Shown here: positions 1 through 9,600 of the stretch, one piece after another
How the letters are laid out: each line of letters starts with the position of its first letter
Position numbering within the stretch: position 1 is the first letter of the stretch
Source of the DNA: CAYLPJ01 sp964385465
GTDB taxonomy: Bacteria > Planctomycetota > Phycisphaerae > SM23-33
Reading direction: 5' to 3'
Assembly: GCA_964385465.1 (NCBI GenBank)
Contig: CAYLPJ010000008.1
Span: 69,027 to 133,026 of the forward strand
Length of the DNA: 64,000 nucleotides
Made by a program: the position numbers and the translations under genes
Notes under the pieces: generated by a model
The model's input: the letters and a program-made list of their open reading frames with translations, nothing else
Told to the model about the DNA's origin: nothing
Database searches by the model: none

Positions 1-1
1 C

Positions 2-172
2 GAGCCGTTCGTCGAGGAGATGACCGACCGGGCGAAGGCGAACCTTGCCGCCGCCACGGACTTCCTGTTGGATGTACTGAAAGACCGCTCTTTCGAGCAA
101 GCCGCCCGGCGGGCCCGCCCGGCCGACGCCGCGGACAGCGAGGAACCGACATGCAAGACGGAAAGCACGTGA
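2..172 (+). CDS. C-terminal end of an unidentified protein (cut by window edge)
   Basis: The frame opening at base 2 runs without a stop for 56 codons to TGA at 170-172. The visible tail is helical and charged, with a stretch FVEEMTDRAKANLAAATDFL, followed by an Arg/Ala-rich end, and shows no recognisable motif. Its last 22 bases overlap the start of the response-regulator gene in another frame, an overlap typical of translationally coupled genes, so the two are probably co-transcribed. A link to the two-component partner is inference from position only. The function cannot be called from this fragment. Confidence 0.5.
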   Translation, partial: EPFVEEMTDRAKANLAAATDFLLDVLKDRSFEQAARRARPADAADSEEPTCKTEST

Positions 173-525
173 TCCTGTACGTTGACGACGACCAGGACGT
201 CCTCGACGGCATCCGCCTGGTGCTGGAGAACAACGACTACGTCATGGTCGAGGCCCATACCGCCGAGGAAGGCCTGCGCAAGTACAAGGAGACCGGCCCC
301 GACCTGGTCATCGTCGACCTGATGATGGAAGAGGTCGATGCCGGCGTCCAGCTCGCACGAAACCTCAAGGCCGAGGGAAACACCGCGCCGGTCTTCATGC
401 TCTCTTCCGTCGGCGACGGCATGAACGAGAACATCTCCGCCAGCGAGCTCGGCCTCGCCGGCGTCCTCCAGAAGCCCATCGACCACAACGTCCTCCTGAC
501 GCTGCTGAAGGGCAAGCTGTCGTAG
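151..525 (+). CDS. Stand-alone response regulator receiver protein
   Basis: 124 residues, a single CheY-like receiver domain with no output domain. The acidic pocket is Asp12-Asp13-Asp14, the phospho-acceptor is Asp56 in the strand VIVDLMM, Ser85 sits in the Thr/Ser switch position and Lys108 is in the conserved KP pair. All catalytic positions of the family are therefore present. Single-domain receivers act by protein-protein contact in phosphorelays or chemotaxis-like pathways; the partner here is unknown and no histidine kinase is seen. The start overlaps the preceding gene by 22 bases and no strong Shine-Dalgarno is visible, so translational coupling is likely. Confidence 0.92.
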   Translation: MQDGKHVILYVDDDQDVLDGIRLVLENNDYVMVEAHTAEEGLRKYKETGPDLVIVDLMMEEVDAGVQLARNLKAEGNTAPVFMLSSVGDGMNENISASELGLAGVLQKPIDHNVLLTLLKGKLS

Positions 526-868
526 GCCCCGCCCGCGAGGCCCCCGTCAGCAGGCGATAGTCATCAACCCGAAGCACCGTATCCCCCTGCGCTGACGCGC
601 ACCAACGCGGACTGCGCTCACCGGACCCGCGCGGACGCTGCGGCCCGCCGCGATGTCCCAACACATCTCCTCCCGCGGTCCCATTCTCCGCCGAGGATCC
701 CCCGGGCCGGCGGTTCCGGCCTTGGGGTCGCACGGCAATCCCCGCTCCCCGCCGACTCCGATTTGCCCCGGCGAATCTGAATCGTAGCTTCCAAGTGACA
801 GGCGGCCGACCGCAGAGGCGTCGGGCGCCCCGGACAATCCGTCACCAGGAACCTCAGGAGGGCCTGAC
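526..868. other. Intergenic stretch, no gene recognised
   Basis: 343 bases between the receiver gene and the PEP-CTERM gene. Open frames here are short and lack ribosome sites. A weak promoter-like pair (TTGCCC, 17 bases, TAGCTT) lies near 760-790, but it is not convincing. A good AGGAGG ribosome site at 857-862 belongs to the next gene. Confidence 0.4.
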
Positions 869-1591
869 ATGGACCGCAGCAACCGCAACGTCTTTCGCAT
901 CGGGGGATTCCTCGCCTCGGCCGCACTGATCGCACTGCTGGCCGCACCCGCCGCCGCCGCACCGGTCACCGGCGTCTTCGACAGCATCTTCGGCGACGTC
1001 CTCGAAGGCCGCTGGTCCGAGAGCTACGTCAACGGCCTGCCCGGGCAGGCGGGCAACACCCTTACCGCCCACAGTTGGGACGGCTCGAGGGCGGCCGGGC
1101 AGTGGACCATCGACGGGCTCGTATCCTTCGCGCCCACCTACGGGGGCACCACCCCGGTGGGTGCGGAACTGTACGTCACCGAGTACGACACATCCGCGGC
1201 GACGATGACGCTCGCCTCCGCCGGCCCGTGGTGGGACCCCGCCGACTCGGCGGGCATGTCCGCCTACGCCGTGGACCTCACCAGCTACCGCCACGACACG
1301 TACGTCAGCGAAGACGGCAGCGTGGACACGCAGGTGACGCTGACCGGGCAGTTCGCCGACTTCCCCGATCACCGCATCGAGTGGCTGCTGGCCTGGGCCG
1401 TCCAGGACGGCACCGGGGCGGTCCCCGGCGGCGGCGAGTACCCCGACTACGAGCCCCCCTGCGCCACGGCCGGCCATTACGGGCGCGTCCAGGAGATCCA
1501 GCTCGAGGTCGTCCCCGAGCCGGCCTCGCTGGGCCTGCTGCTGCTCGGCGGCGCCGCCGTCCTGCTCCGCCGCCGGCAGCGGACGGCGTGA
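869..1591 (+). CDS. Small secreted PEP-CTERM protein
   Basis: 240 residues. An N-terminal signal peptide (hydrophobic run about residues 12-31 ending in AAAA) is followed by a beta-rich, Trp/Gly-rich body of about 180 residues without a recognised domain. The C-terminus is a canonical PEP-CTERM signal: VPEP, a hydrophobic helix of about 16 residues, then RRRQR. In characterised systems such signals are recognised by an exosortase, which processes the protein for surface or matrix display. The ATG is chosen because AGGAGG lies 6 bases upstream. The neighbours do not suggest a role; it is a single gene between a receiver and an aldo/keto reductase. Confidence 0.85.
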   Translation: MDRSNRNVFRIGGFLASAALIALLAAPAAAAPVTGVFDSIFGDVLEGRWSESYVNGLPGQAGNTLTAHSWDGSRAAGQWTIDGLVSFAPTYGGTTPVGAELYVTEYDTSAATMTLASAGPWWDPADSAGMSAYAVDLTSYRHDTYVSEDGSVDTQVTLTGQFADFPDHRIEWLLAWAVQDGTGAVPGGGEYPDYEPPCATAGHYGRVQEIQLEVVPEPASLGLLLLGGAAVLLRRRQRTA

Positions 1592-1643
1592 CCCGCCGGC
1601 TGGCGACCCGAGGCGGCGTCGACTATGCTGGTCCGGCGCCGCC

Positions 1644-2627
1644 ATGCGAAGCTTTCCACTGCCCAACACGACGCTTCGGTCGGCGGTGATCGGGCTCGGC
1701 ACGGCCGGGTTCGGCACCGCCGTCGATGCCGACGACGCCTTCGCCCTGATGGACCGCTACGTCGAGGCCGGGGGCAACCACCTGGACAGCGCCCACGTCT
1801 ATGCCGCGTGGGAGCCCGGCGGGTGGGGGGCCAGCGAACGGACCGTCGGGGCCTGGCTGGCCGACCGCGGCACCCGCGACGAGGTCCTCCTCGCCACCAA
1901 GGGCGCCCACCACGACCTGGCGACCCACCAGCCGCGGCTGACCCGCGAGGCGATCGCCGCCGACCTCGCCGAGAGCCTCGACCGCCTCGGGACCGACCGG
2001 ATCGACCTCTACTGGCTCCACCGCGACGACCCGGCCGTGCCCGTCGCGGACATCCTCGGCTGGCTCGGCGAGCACATCGACGCCGGGGTCATCTCCGCGA
2101 TCGGGTGCAGCAACTGGACCGCCGCCCGCCAGCGTCAGGCCGCCGAGGCCGCCCGGTCGGCGGGGCGGACGGGCTTCTGCGCCTCGCAGGTCCGCTGGAG
2201 CTACGCCGACTTCCGCCTGCCCCCCGGCGACGGCGGCTCGGGCATGCTGGCCATGGACGCCGACATGCTCGCCTTCCACCGGGAGACCGGCATCCCCGTC
2301 GTCGCCTATGCCGCCCAGGCGGGGGGGTTCTTCTCGGGGCGGTACGGGCCCGGGGCCGACCCCGCGGCCGAGGGGGTCCGCCGGCGGGTGGTGACCTGCT
2401 ACGGCAGAGAGGGGAACTACCGCCGCCTCGCCGCCGCCGAGTCGCTCGCCGCCTCCGGCGGTCTGACCGCCAACCGGGTCGCCCTCGCCTGGCTGCTGCA
2501 CCGCCCGGTGGCGGTCTGCGCCCTGGTCGGCTGCCGGACCGTCCGCCAGCTCGACGACACCCTCGCCGCGGCGGAGCTGCGGCTCTCGCAGGCGGAACTC
2601 GCCGCCCTCCCGCCGGGGCCGCCCTGA
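1644..2627 (+). CDS. Aldo/keto reductase family oxidoreductase
   Basis: 327 residues with a TIM-barrel AKR pattern. The catalytic tetrad is visible: Asp48 and Tyr53 in HLDSAHVY, Lys86 in LLATKG and His126 in LYWLHRDD. SNW at about 151-153 matches the SN pair that contacts the nicotinamide. The family reduces aldehydes, ketones or sugars with NADPH; the substrate cannot be told. The shape (a YWLHRDDP loop, no Tat signal) fits the AKR subfamily of cytosolic sugar or oxo-ester reductases. The start is the first in-frame ATG after the upstream stop. The gene stands alone and ends just before the TGTCC/GGACA array. Confidence 0.9.
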   Translation: MRSFPLPNTTLRSAVIGLGTAGFGTAVDADDAFALMDRYVEAGGNHLDSAHVYAAWEPGGWGASERTVGAWLADRGTRDEVLLATKGAHHDLATHQPRLTREAIAADLAESLDRLGTDRIDLYWLHRDDPAVPVADILGWLGEHIDAGVISAIGCSNWTAARQRQAAEAARSAGRTGFCASQVRWSYADFRLPPGDGGSGMLAMDADMLAFHRETGIPVVAYAAQAGGFFSGRYGPGADPAAEGVRRRVVTCYGREGNYRRLAAAESLAASGGLTANRVALAWLLHRPVAVCALVGCRTVRQLDDTLAAAELRLSQAELAALPPGPP

Positions 2628-2640
2628 CCCCTTCGCCGGG

Positions 2641-2830
2641 GCGGGTGTGTCGGCTCTGTCCACCCCTGTCCATAGTGGACACAACGAGGGTGCGTATGTG
2701 TAAACTCTTTTTTGTGTAACGAGTTATCATGTGTCCGGATTCTGTCCAATCGGGGGGTCGGGTGGACAGGCGGACAGGATCGGACACGGCGGGACAGGGG
2801 GGTGGACAGGGGCGGATCGACGAACAAATC
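2641..2830. repeat. TGTCC/GGACA array with AT-rich core, copy A
   Basis: Ten copies of TGTCC or its complement GGACA lie between 2657 and 2808 (starts 2657, 2667, 2677, 2732, 2743, 2764, 2772, 2782, 2792, 2804). Two of them form the palindrome TGTCCA-TAG-TGGACA at 2667-2681. The array surrounds an AT-rich core (about 2692-2730) that contrasts with the GC-rich surroundings. A related region lies at 53041-53195; its outer end in reverse orientation matches the start of this one (GTGTGTCGG, Y, TCTGTCCACCC). It lies between convergent genes, so an ordinary promoter role is not obvious. It could be a repeat element, a protein-binding array or a DnaA-box-like cluster. Confidence 0.7.
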
Positions 2831-2851
2831 AAAAGCGGTACGTCTTTTCCG

Positions 2852-3544
2852 CTACACCGAGTCCGCCCCGTTCAGTTTCGCCCCGATGGCCCGGCCGAGG
2901 TCGCACGCGGCCGCCATCGCCGCCGGCTGGAGCTCGAAGCGGAACCGCGCGACGGTGTCGGTCGTCGCGTCGGGCCCGAAGAGCATCTTCAGCCCGCTCA
3001 TCGAGCAGGCGTCCCCCTTGCCGCACCGCACGCAGGGGACGTTGCCCTGCACCTTCACCGCCCCGACGAACTCCATCCCTTCCTCCATCATGTAGAAGCG
3101 GATCGCGTCGGCGGCGAGGTCCGCCGCAGGCGGCAGCGTCGGGCACCCGGGCGGGACGGCCGCGGTCACCACGGCCCCCCCGGGCTTGCCCCGCATATAC
3201 CCATGCACGTGCCTCAGCGGGTACAGCCGCTCGAGGAACGCCTTCGTCCGCGCATCCAGCGTCGAATAGGGCGCATATCCCCCCACGATCAGCGCATCGG
3301 CCTCCCGGGCCTTCTCCATCAAACCATTGCCGTCGTCGTCCAGCACACAAGAATTGGTCTTCACGCAGCCCATACAGGCCACGCAGGGCTCGATCCGGTA
3401 CTGCCTGAGCTTCACCAGCTCCGTCTCCAGCCCCGTCGCCTCCAACGCCGCCGCCAGCGCCCGGTCCGTGTTGCTCTCGGCGATCGGCGAACCCGACACA
3501 CCAAGGACCTTCCGCACGCGGTTGCCCGAACCTGTCTCGGCCAT
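2852..3544 (-). CDS. Iron-sulfur flavoprotein / NADPH-dependent FMN reductase family
   Basis: 230 residues from the chosen start. The fold is flavodoxin-like: the phosphate-binding loop is GVSGSPIAESNT (about residues 15-26). A compact cysteine motif at Cys54, Cys57, Cys60 and Cys66 matches the CX2CX2CX4-7C cluster of the Isf family, which carries FMN and a 4Fe-4S centre and moves electrons in redox or oxidative-stress reactions. A second cysteine group (CVRC...C) lies near the C-terminus and may be an extra site. The frame stays open upstream into the inverted-repeat element; I chose the ATG at 3544 because a good AGGAGAG site lies just upstream and the homologous fold begins there. Confidence 0.85.
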   Translation of the reverse strand: MAETGSGNRVRKVLGVSGSPIAESNTDRALAAALEATGLETELVKLRQYRIEPCVACMGCVKTNSCVLDDDGNGLMEKAREADALIVGGYAPYSTLDARTKAFLERLYPLRHVHGYMRGKPGGAVVTAAVPPGCPTLPPAADLAADAIRFYMMEEGMEFVGAVKVQGNVPCVRCGKGDACSMSGLKMLFGPDATTDTVARFRFELQPAAMAAACDLGRAIGAKLNGADSV

Positions 3545-3586
3545 CCTGATCTCTCCTGCCCACCCTCGGCCCGGGGGGGCGATTCC

Positions 3587-3750
3587 AGGCTGTGTCTGAT
3601 ATATCCAATCCGGGCTTCGAGCGTGCTGGATCGCGTCTGGTGGCGTCCGCCTGCATCGGCGATTCGAAGCGGAATCGCCTGCTTCGGCGTCCTTGCCAGC
3701 CACGAACCAGCCCGCTCTCGGGCCGCGGAGCGATATATCAGACACAGCCT
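3587..3750. mobile_element. Non-autonomous inverted-repeat element (MITE-like), 164 bp
   Basis: Perfect 19-bp terminal inverted repeats, AGGCTGTGTCTGATATATC at 3587-3605 and its exact complement at 3732-3750, enclose 126 bp without a gene. The interior also has GC-rich self-complementary stretches such as GGCGATTC...GAATCGCC. Size, terminal repeats and lack of coding capacity fit a miniature element mobilised by a transposase encoded elsewhere. I saw no convincing target duplication (left flank ends GCGATTCC, right flank begins AGCAGCTT). It lies between the start of the flavoprotein gene and the Gfo/Idh gene and falsely extends the flavoprotein frame. Confidence 0.8.
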
Positions 3751-3879
3751 AGCAGCTTCGCGCCGGCGACTGAAGCCCGCACCGCCACCCAAGCCTCCCG
3801 GCGGGGTTAGAGACCTTATCCCGCCGCCGTCCCGGGCGGGGCCGAGACCGAGACCAGCGCACCTCAACGGGAGAACCTC

Positions 3880-5133
3880 ATGGGCTCCAGGCGAACGAAG
3901 GTCACCAGGCGGGGATTCCTCAAGGGCACGGCGGCGGCCGCGACCGCCTTTACCATCGTCCCCAGCCACGTCCTCGGCGGTCCGGGCAAGGTCGCCCCCA
4001 GCGACACGTTCGGCGCGGCGTTGATCGGCTGCGGCGGGCGGGGCCCGGGCACGTTCGGCGGGCTGAAGAAGGGCGGGCTGCACACCGTGAAGCTCGGCGC
4101 CTGCGACGTGGACATGCACCGCGCCCGGCGGTTCGGCGGCAAGGACTCCAAGGTCCTGGTCACGCAGGACTTCCGGCGCATACTCGAGCGGAAGGACATC
4201 GACGTCGTCGCCATCGCCACCCCGCCGCACTGGCATGCGCTGATCAGCATCATGGCCATGGAGGCCGGCAAGGACGTCCTCTGCGAGAAGCCGATGACCC
4301 GCTTCATCGCCGAAGGCCGGGCCGTCGCCAATGCCGCCAGGCGGTACGGGCGGATCTTCCAGATCGGCACGTACGGGCGGTTCGGCGCCTCCCGCGGCAA
4401 GAGCCAGCAACGCACCCACAAGATCTTCCGCAGCGGGCTGCTCAAGCAGACCGACGCCGTCTACGTCCACCGGGGCGGCTTCAAGGTCAAGCAGTGGTCC
4501 GGGCGCGTCGACCTGCTGCCCCAGCCCGTGCCCGATCACCTCGACTGGGACATGTACTGCGGGCCCAGCCCGCTGAAGCCCTTCGTGCGGACCCGCCACG
4601 GCGGGACCCACCGCTGGTACTGGGACTACGAGGGCGGCGGGCTCGGCGACATGGGCCAGCACAAGCTGGACCCGATCAACTGGATCTTCGGCCGCGACGA
4701 TACAAGCCCCGTCGAGGTCGAGACCTTCGCCCCCCCGGCCCATCCGGAGGTCGCGGGCATGTGGGCCTGGAGCAAGCTGAAATACGCCGACGGGTTCACC
4801 CTCGTGCTCGAGAGCGGCGAGTGGGGGCCCAACACCGGCATGAAGTCCAAGGGCGTCGACCTCGACGACCTCAGCAAGGAAGACCGCGCCAAGCTCGAGA
4901 AGATGCCCGACCCCGAGCCGCTGCTGAGCTTCGGCGAGGCCGTCAAGACCCGCGCCAAGGCCGGCGGCAACGCCGAGGCCGCCCACCGCACCGCCTGCCT
5001 GATGCACCTGACCAACATCTCCATCCGTACCGGGCGAAAGCTCAAGTACGACCCGGTCAAGGAACGCTTCATCGGAGACGAAGAGGCCAACCGCCTGGCC
5101 TACCAGCCCATGCGGGCGCCCTGGCGACTGTAG
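3880..5133 (+). CDS. Tat-exported Gfo/Idh/MocA family oxidoreductase
   Basis: 417 residues. A twin-arginine signal (TRRGFLKG, about residues 9-16, followed by an Ala-rich helix) directs folded export. A Rossmann dinucleotide loop (GAALIGCGGRG, about 45-55) follows, then the family signature CEKP near residue 135 and the C-terminal alpha/beta substrate domain with conserved Trp/Tyr/His residues (HRWYWDYEGGG). The family oxidises sugars or their derivatives with NAD(P); periplasmic planctomycete members are numerous and mostly uncharacterised. A GGGAGA site precedes the ATG. The HEAT-repeat gene starts 66 bases downstream and is probably in the same transcript. Confidence 0.93.
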   Translation: MGSRRTKVTRRGFLKGTAAAATAFTIVPSHVLGGPGKVAPSDTFGAALIGCGGRGPGTFGGLKKGGLHTVKLGACDVDMHRARRFGGKDSKVLVTQDFRRILERKDIDVVAIATPPHWHALISIMAMEAGKDVLCEKPMTRFIAEGRAVANAARRYGRIFQIGTYGRFGASRGKSQQRTHKIFRSGLLKQTDAVYVHRGGFKVKQWSGRVDLLPQPVPDHLDWDMYCGPSPLKPFVRTRHGGTHRWYWDYEGGGLGDMGQHKLDPINWIFGRDDTSPVEVETFAPPAHPEVAGMWAWSKLKYADGFTLVLESGEWGPNTGMKSKGVDLDDLSKEDRAKLEKMPDPEPLLSFGEAVKTRAKAGGNAEAAHRTACLMHLTNISIRTGRKLKYDPVKERFIGDEEANRLAYQPMRAPWRL

Positions 5134-5199
5134 ACCAGCGGCCGGCGGCGGCAGTGGCGGACACGGAAAGAACCGAATTCTCCGAAAGGATGAACGAAT

Positions 5200-6066
5200 A
5201 TGGCCCTTGCAGATGAGATCAAAGCCGTCGTCGAGAAGCTGCCCGAGCTCGACGAGAAGGCCGAGGACAAGAAGAAGCGCCGCCGCGGCGAGGAAGGCAA
5301 GCTGACCGGGCCGCCCTGGGACGAGGCCGGCGAGCTCTACGACGCGGTCCTGGCCAAGGGCCGGCCGGGCGTCGAGGCCGTCATCGACATGATCCGCCCG
5401 CCCGACGAGGGCGGGGACTACAAGGCCCGGTACATGCTCGCCGGGCTCGGCGTCTACGCCTGCCGCGAGGGCAAGGACAAGGCCCGCCGGGCCGTCGTCG
5501 GCGCCCTCGCCGCCAAGCTCCCCGACGTGCCCTCCCCCATCCGCGCCACGCTCGCCCAGGAACTCCAGCGCGTCGGCACCGACGCCGCCGCCGCCGCCCT
5601 GAGCGAGATGCTCACCGACGAGAAGCTCTGCGACCCCGCCGCCAGGGCTCTGCTGGCCATCGGGGCCGGCGCCAAGCCCTTCCGCGACGCCCTCGCCAAG
5701 GCCAAGGGCCCCGCCCGGCTGCACCTCGTCCAGTCGATCGCCGCCGCCGCAGACCCCACCGCCGCCGGCGTCCTCCGCGAGGCCCTCGACGACGGCAACC
5801 GCGACGTCCGACTCGCCGCCGCACGCGGCCTGGCAGACCTCGCCCACGCCGACAGCGCCGACGACCTGCTCAAGCTGGCGGGCACCAAGGACCGCTGGCA
5901 GCGCATCCAGGCCACCAAGGCCTGCCTCGTCCTCGCCGAGAACCTCGCCGCCGCCGGCAAGGCCGACGACGCAAAGCGCGTCTACCGCCAACTGCGGGAC
6001 ACGCGTACGGAACCGGACGAGCAGTACGTAAAGGAAGCGGCCGAACGCGCCCTCGCCGGGGCCTAG
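5200..6066 (+). CDS. HEAT-repeat protein
   Basis: 288 residues without signal peptide or membrane segment. Residues about 75-280 are a series of helix pairs of about 30 residues, for example DDGNRDVRLAAARGLADL, characteristic of HEAT/PBS-lyase type repeats; the first 40 residues are charged (KKKRRRGEEGK). Such solenoids bind partner proteins and have no activity of their own. It follows the Tat-exported oxidoreductase closely, which suggests a common transcript, though the lack of an export signal leaves the two in different compartments. An AAGGA sequence precedes the ATG. Confidence 0.8.
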   Translation: MALADEIKAVVEKLPELDEKAEDKKKRRRGEEGKLTGPPWDEAGELYDAVLAKGRPGVEAVIDMIRPPDEGGDYKARYMLAGLGVYACREGKDKARRAVVGALAAKLPDVPSPIRATLAQELQRVGTDAAAAALSEMLTDEKLCDPAARALLAIGAGAKPFRDALAKAKGPARLHLVQSIAAAADPTAAGVLREALDDGNRDVRLAAARGLADLAHADSADDLLKLAGTKDRWQRIQATKACLVLAENLAAAGKADDAKRVYRQLRDTRTEPDEQYVKEAAERALAGA

Positions 6067-6251
6067 GCCCGGGGGGGGGGCCGGCGGACCCATCGGCCCA
6101 TCTTCGGCCCGCGCCCCGGGCCGACCTGCGCCGAGGGGGCGAAGCCGTAGGGAGATGACCGGAATACCGGCGGGCTGCAACGGTGGATAACCGCAGAGGC
6201 GCCGCGGAATTGCCCGGCTTTGCGGAACGCTTATCCGCTCTCGATCCTCCC

Positions 6252-6279
6252 TTGACTTTTGAGGGGTTTGTGGTAGCAT
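6252..6279 (+). promoter_or_regulatory. Putative sigma70-type promoter of the giant gene
   Basis: TTGACT at 6252-6257, 16 bases, TAGCAT at 6274-6279, in an otherwise GC-rich 567-bp gap. It would give a leader of about 345 bases before the ATG at 6634. The gap 6067-6633 holds no recognisable gene: an in-frame extension of the giant protein upstream to 6400 is open, but it lacks a ribosome site and would put about 78 residues before a clear signal peptide. A G-run (about 6070-6079) and a GC-rich hairpin region follow the HEAT gene and could act in termination. Confidence 0.55.
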
Positions 6280-6633
6280 AAAGGGGAATGTGAGGCGGGC
6301 GCAGCCTCGATCCGGCCCTCGAAAACGGCCGGCAGCGGGCTGCCGACCCGAACTGCACATCGCATATTCAGATCGCAACTCTTTGCTTAACGGAAGGTTG
6401 TGAGCGGCCACGAATCAAGGCCTCTCACGGATGAGGTTTGGAGGATGTCGGCGAGCGAAGCTGCCCGTCGGCCCAAAGCGAAGGTCGTTACAACGAGAAG
6501 TTTTGTGAACACATCGCGTTTGTCCGAAGCCATCGCGCCGCGCCACAACGGGCACTGCGCAAATTCTCATGTCCGGTCCACCGGTACTCGACAGCCCACT
6601 GTCGGCTCCTACTACAGCGGAAGGGAGAGAAGC

Positions 6634-9600
6634 ATGTCACGCAAGCTTGCCCTGATCGTCGCGTTTTTGACCCTCGGTCTGATCGGCCTCGGAGGCGCCC
6701 ACGCCGCCGACGCCAACTGGGTAGGCGGCGGCACCACCGCCGACTGGTTCGACGCCAACAACTGGTCGGCCACGACCATACCCGGCGCCGCCGACACCGC
6801 GACCTTCAACGTCGACTCCGGCGATGTCACGCAGTTCGAACCCGACCTCGGCGGCGGCCCGGCCAGCGTGGACGTGCTGGAGTTCGTCGACGCGGCGGAC
6901 TTCTACCTCGTCGACAACGGCACGTTGACGATCGGCTCGACGCTGACCCACAGCGCCACGGGGTTCTACGGCAACGAGATCGCCGCCGACGTGGTGGGCA
7001 CCGGCCTGGCCATCAACGTCACCGGCGGGTACCTGTACCTCAGCGGCGACAACACCGGCATCGACGGCAACAGCAGCGCGACGGTCTCCTCCGGCGCGGA
7101 GCTGTGGCTGGACAGCACGACGGCCGGCGGCTCGGCGTGGATCGAGCTCGACGGCGGCACGGCGGTGCTGAACGTCACCCATGCCGGCGGGACGGACTTC
7201 GGCAACGACATCTACGCCACCGCCTCCGGGGCGGACATCCGCTCCGAGGGCGGCACCGGCGAGGTGGGCGAGCTGTGGGTCGATCCGGCCGTGGACGCCA
7301 CCGTTACCGGCAGCCTCCAGGCGAGCCTGCTCGACGTGGGCGCCGGCGGCTCGCTGGCCGCCTCCGGCGACTTCGCCACCACCGGCGGCGCCGCGGTCAA
7401 GAGCAACGCCAGCCTCTCGGCCAACTCCCTGGACATCGGCGGGACCCTCTCGCTGGGCACCGGCGCGTCGGCGACCTTCGCCGCGGCCGGCTCGGCCGGG
7501 AGCCTCTCGCTCAACGACGGCGCCCTGGTCACCGCCAACGGCGACCTGACCGTCAGCAACCCCGGCGGCACGTCGATGACCTACGGCGGGGCGGGCACGG
7601 CGACGATCGACGTCGCCGCCGACAGGACCGTCTCGATCGGCAAGGTCGATGACGGCGCCCAGGCGGTCACGCTGGTCAAGACCGGCGCCGGGCGGCTGAG
7701 CCTCAACGATCCCGACAACGTCATGAGCAGCTCGACGCTCAAGGCCTCCGCCGGGACGCTGAGCGTCTTCGGCAACACCGCCGGCAGCTCGGCCGACGGG
7801 GCCGACATCACGCTGGACGGCGGGACCTTCCTCGTCGAGGCCGAGGCCGAGTTCTTCCGCGGCATGGAGGCCCGCTACTACCAGGCCGGCCTGACGACCT
7901 TCTACGTCGGCGGCGACGACCGGGCCGAGGAGTTCGTCGACGAGGCGACCCTCCGCGCCTGGGAGGCCGGCATGACCCCCGCCGTCGAGGGCACGGTGAT
8001 CTCCCCGCTGGACTCCCCCGGCGGCGGCTCGACCAACGGCGGCGGCGCATTCAGCAACCTCCAGCACATCGAGGCCATCGACCCGGTCAGCCTGGGCAAC
8101 GACAACCTCGTCGCCGTCTTCGACGGCTGGATCTACATCGAAGCCGACGGGACCTACGACTTCAACACCGAGAGCGACGACGGGACGATGATCTGGATCG
8201 ACGGGGAGGAAGTCGTCCACAACAACCACTACCAGGGCTACAACGGCTCGCTCCAGTCCGGCAGCGCGTTCCTCGAGGAAGGCTACCACCAGATCTACAT
8301 GGGCTTCTACGAGGGCACCGGCGGGGCCGGCTTCACCTTCCGCATGGAGGGCTCGCCCATCGACGCCAACGAGCTGTTCCACGGCAGACTGGCCAAGCAC
8401 GTCGCCGTCGGCAGCGACGTGACGATGACGCGGAGCTCGACGATCGAGTCCGAGGCGGCCATCTCGGCCGACTTCGGCTCGCTGATCATCCCCGACGCCA
8501 ACACGCTGACCGTCGACGGCGGCGTGAGCTTCGAGACGATCACCATGGGCGGCGGGACCATCGGCTTCACCGCCGCCGGCGAGGGCTCGACCCTCTGGAC
8601 CGGCGCGATCACCGACGACGGCCTGGCCACCATCGTCAACAAGGACGGCGCGGGCGTGCTGGCCGTCGAGGCCGACCCGAACACCGACCTCGGCGCCACC
8701 GAGATCGACGTGATCGACGGGACGCTGCGGCTGGTCACCCGGGACGGCAACGCCCTGGCGCTGCCCAACGAGATTCGCGGCGGCGGGGACCTCCAGGTCA
8801 CCGGCGACGGCCTGGCCGAGATCGACGACCTCGCCCTGACCGGCACGGCGACGATGGACGGCACCGGGACCGCCCGCGTCGACGACGTGCTGAGCACCCC
8901 GGCCGCGGTCGTCGTCAACAGCGGCACCTTCGACGCCAACGGCACGACCAGCATGGCCGGCGACGTCACCGTCAACGGCGGGCAGTTCATCGACCGCGCC
9001 GGCGCGACCATCGGCGGGGTCACCGTCAACGCAGGGCAGTTCACCGCCGAGTCGCTCCTGTCGGCCACGACCGTGGACGTCGCGGCCGGGGCGGACTTCG
9101 ACGCCCTGGGCGACGCGAGCGTCGGCACGGCGAACGTCAGCGGCACGGCGGACTTCGACGGCAACGCGAGCTTCACCGGGGCCCTGAACGTCCAGGACCG
9201 CGCCAACGCCACCGTCACCGTCGACGGGCTGCTGACCGGCGGGGACGTCAACGTCACCGGCGGGCTGCTCAACGCCAACGGCGACCTGACGGCCTCGAAC
9301 CTGAGCATCTCCGGCCGCGGCAAGCTGGACCTCGGGGCGACCTCGCGTATCCAGGGCGTCACGGGCACGACGACGCTCGCCGGCGACGGCATCCTGTCGG
9401 TCGAGGACGCCAACGCCCTGATCGGGCTCAGCTCGCTGACCGTCGGCAACGACGGCTGGCTCGAGCTCCGCGCGGCCCAGAACGCCGCCAGCACCAACGT
9501 GACCGTCGCCGAGGGCGGCCTGCTCAGCGGTGAGCTCGGCTCGCTGGCGATCGGCACGGACGTGACGTTCCTGCAGGGCGCGGTCTTCGCGCCCGACGGC

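Noticed and set aside
2641..2830. Chromosomal replication origin
   Set aside because: TGTCCAC-like sites and an AT-rich core are suggestive, but no dnaA, dnaN or gidA gene is near and a second such region exists; kept only as a hypothesis.
2712..3408. Plus-strand open frames through the TGTCC array and flavoprotein region
   Set aside because: Arg/Pro/Ser-rich shadow translations; the opposite strand encodes a recognisable iron-sulfur flavoprotein.
3545..3745. Longer N-terminus for the flavoprotein
   Set aside because: The extension is read from the inverted-repeat element, and a good ribosome site lies before the inner ATG.
3412..6411. A 999-codon open frame opposite the Gfo/Idh and HEAT genes
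   Set aside because: Composition shadow; the sense frames have clear families.
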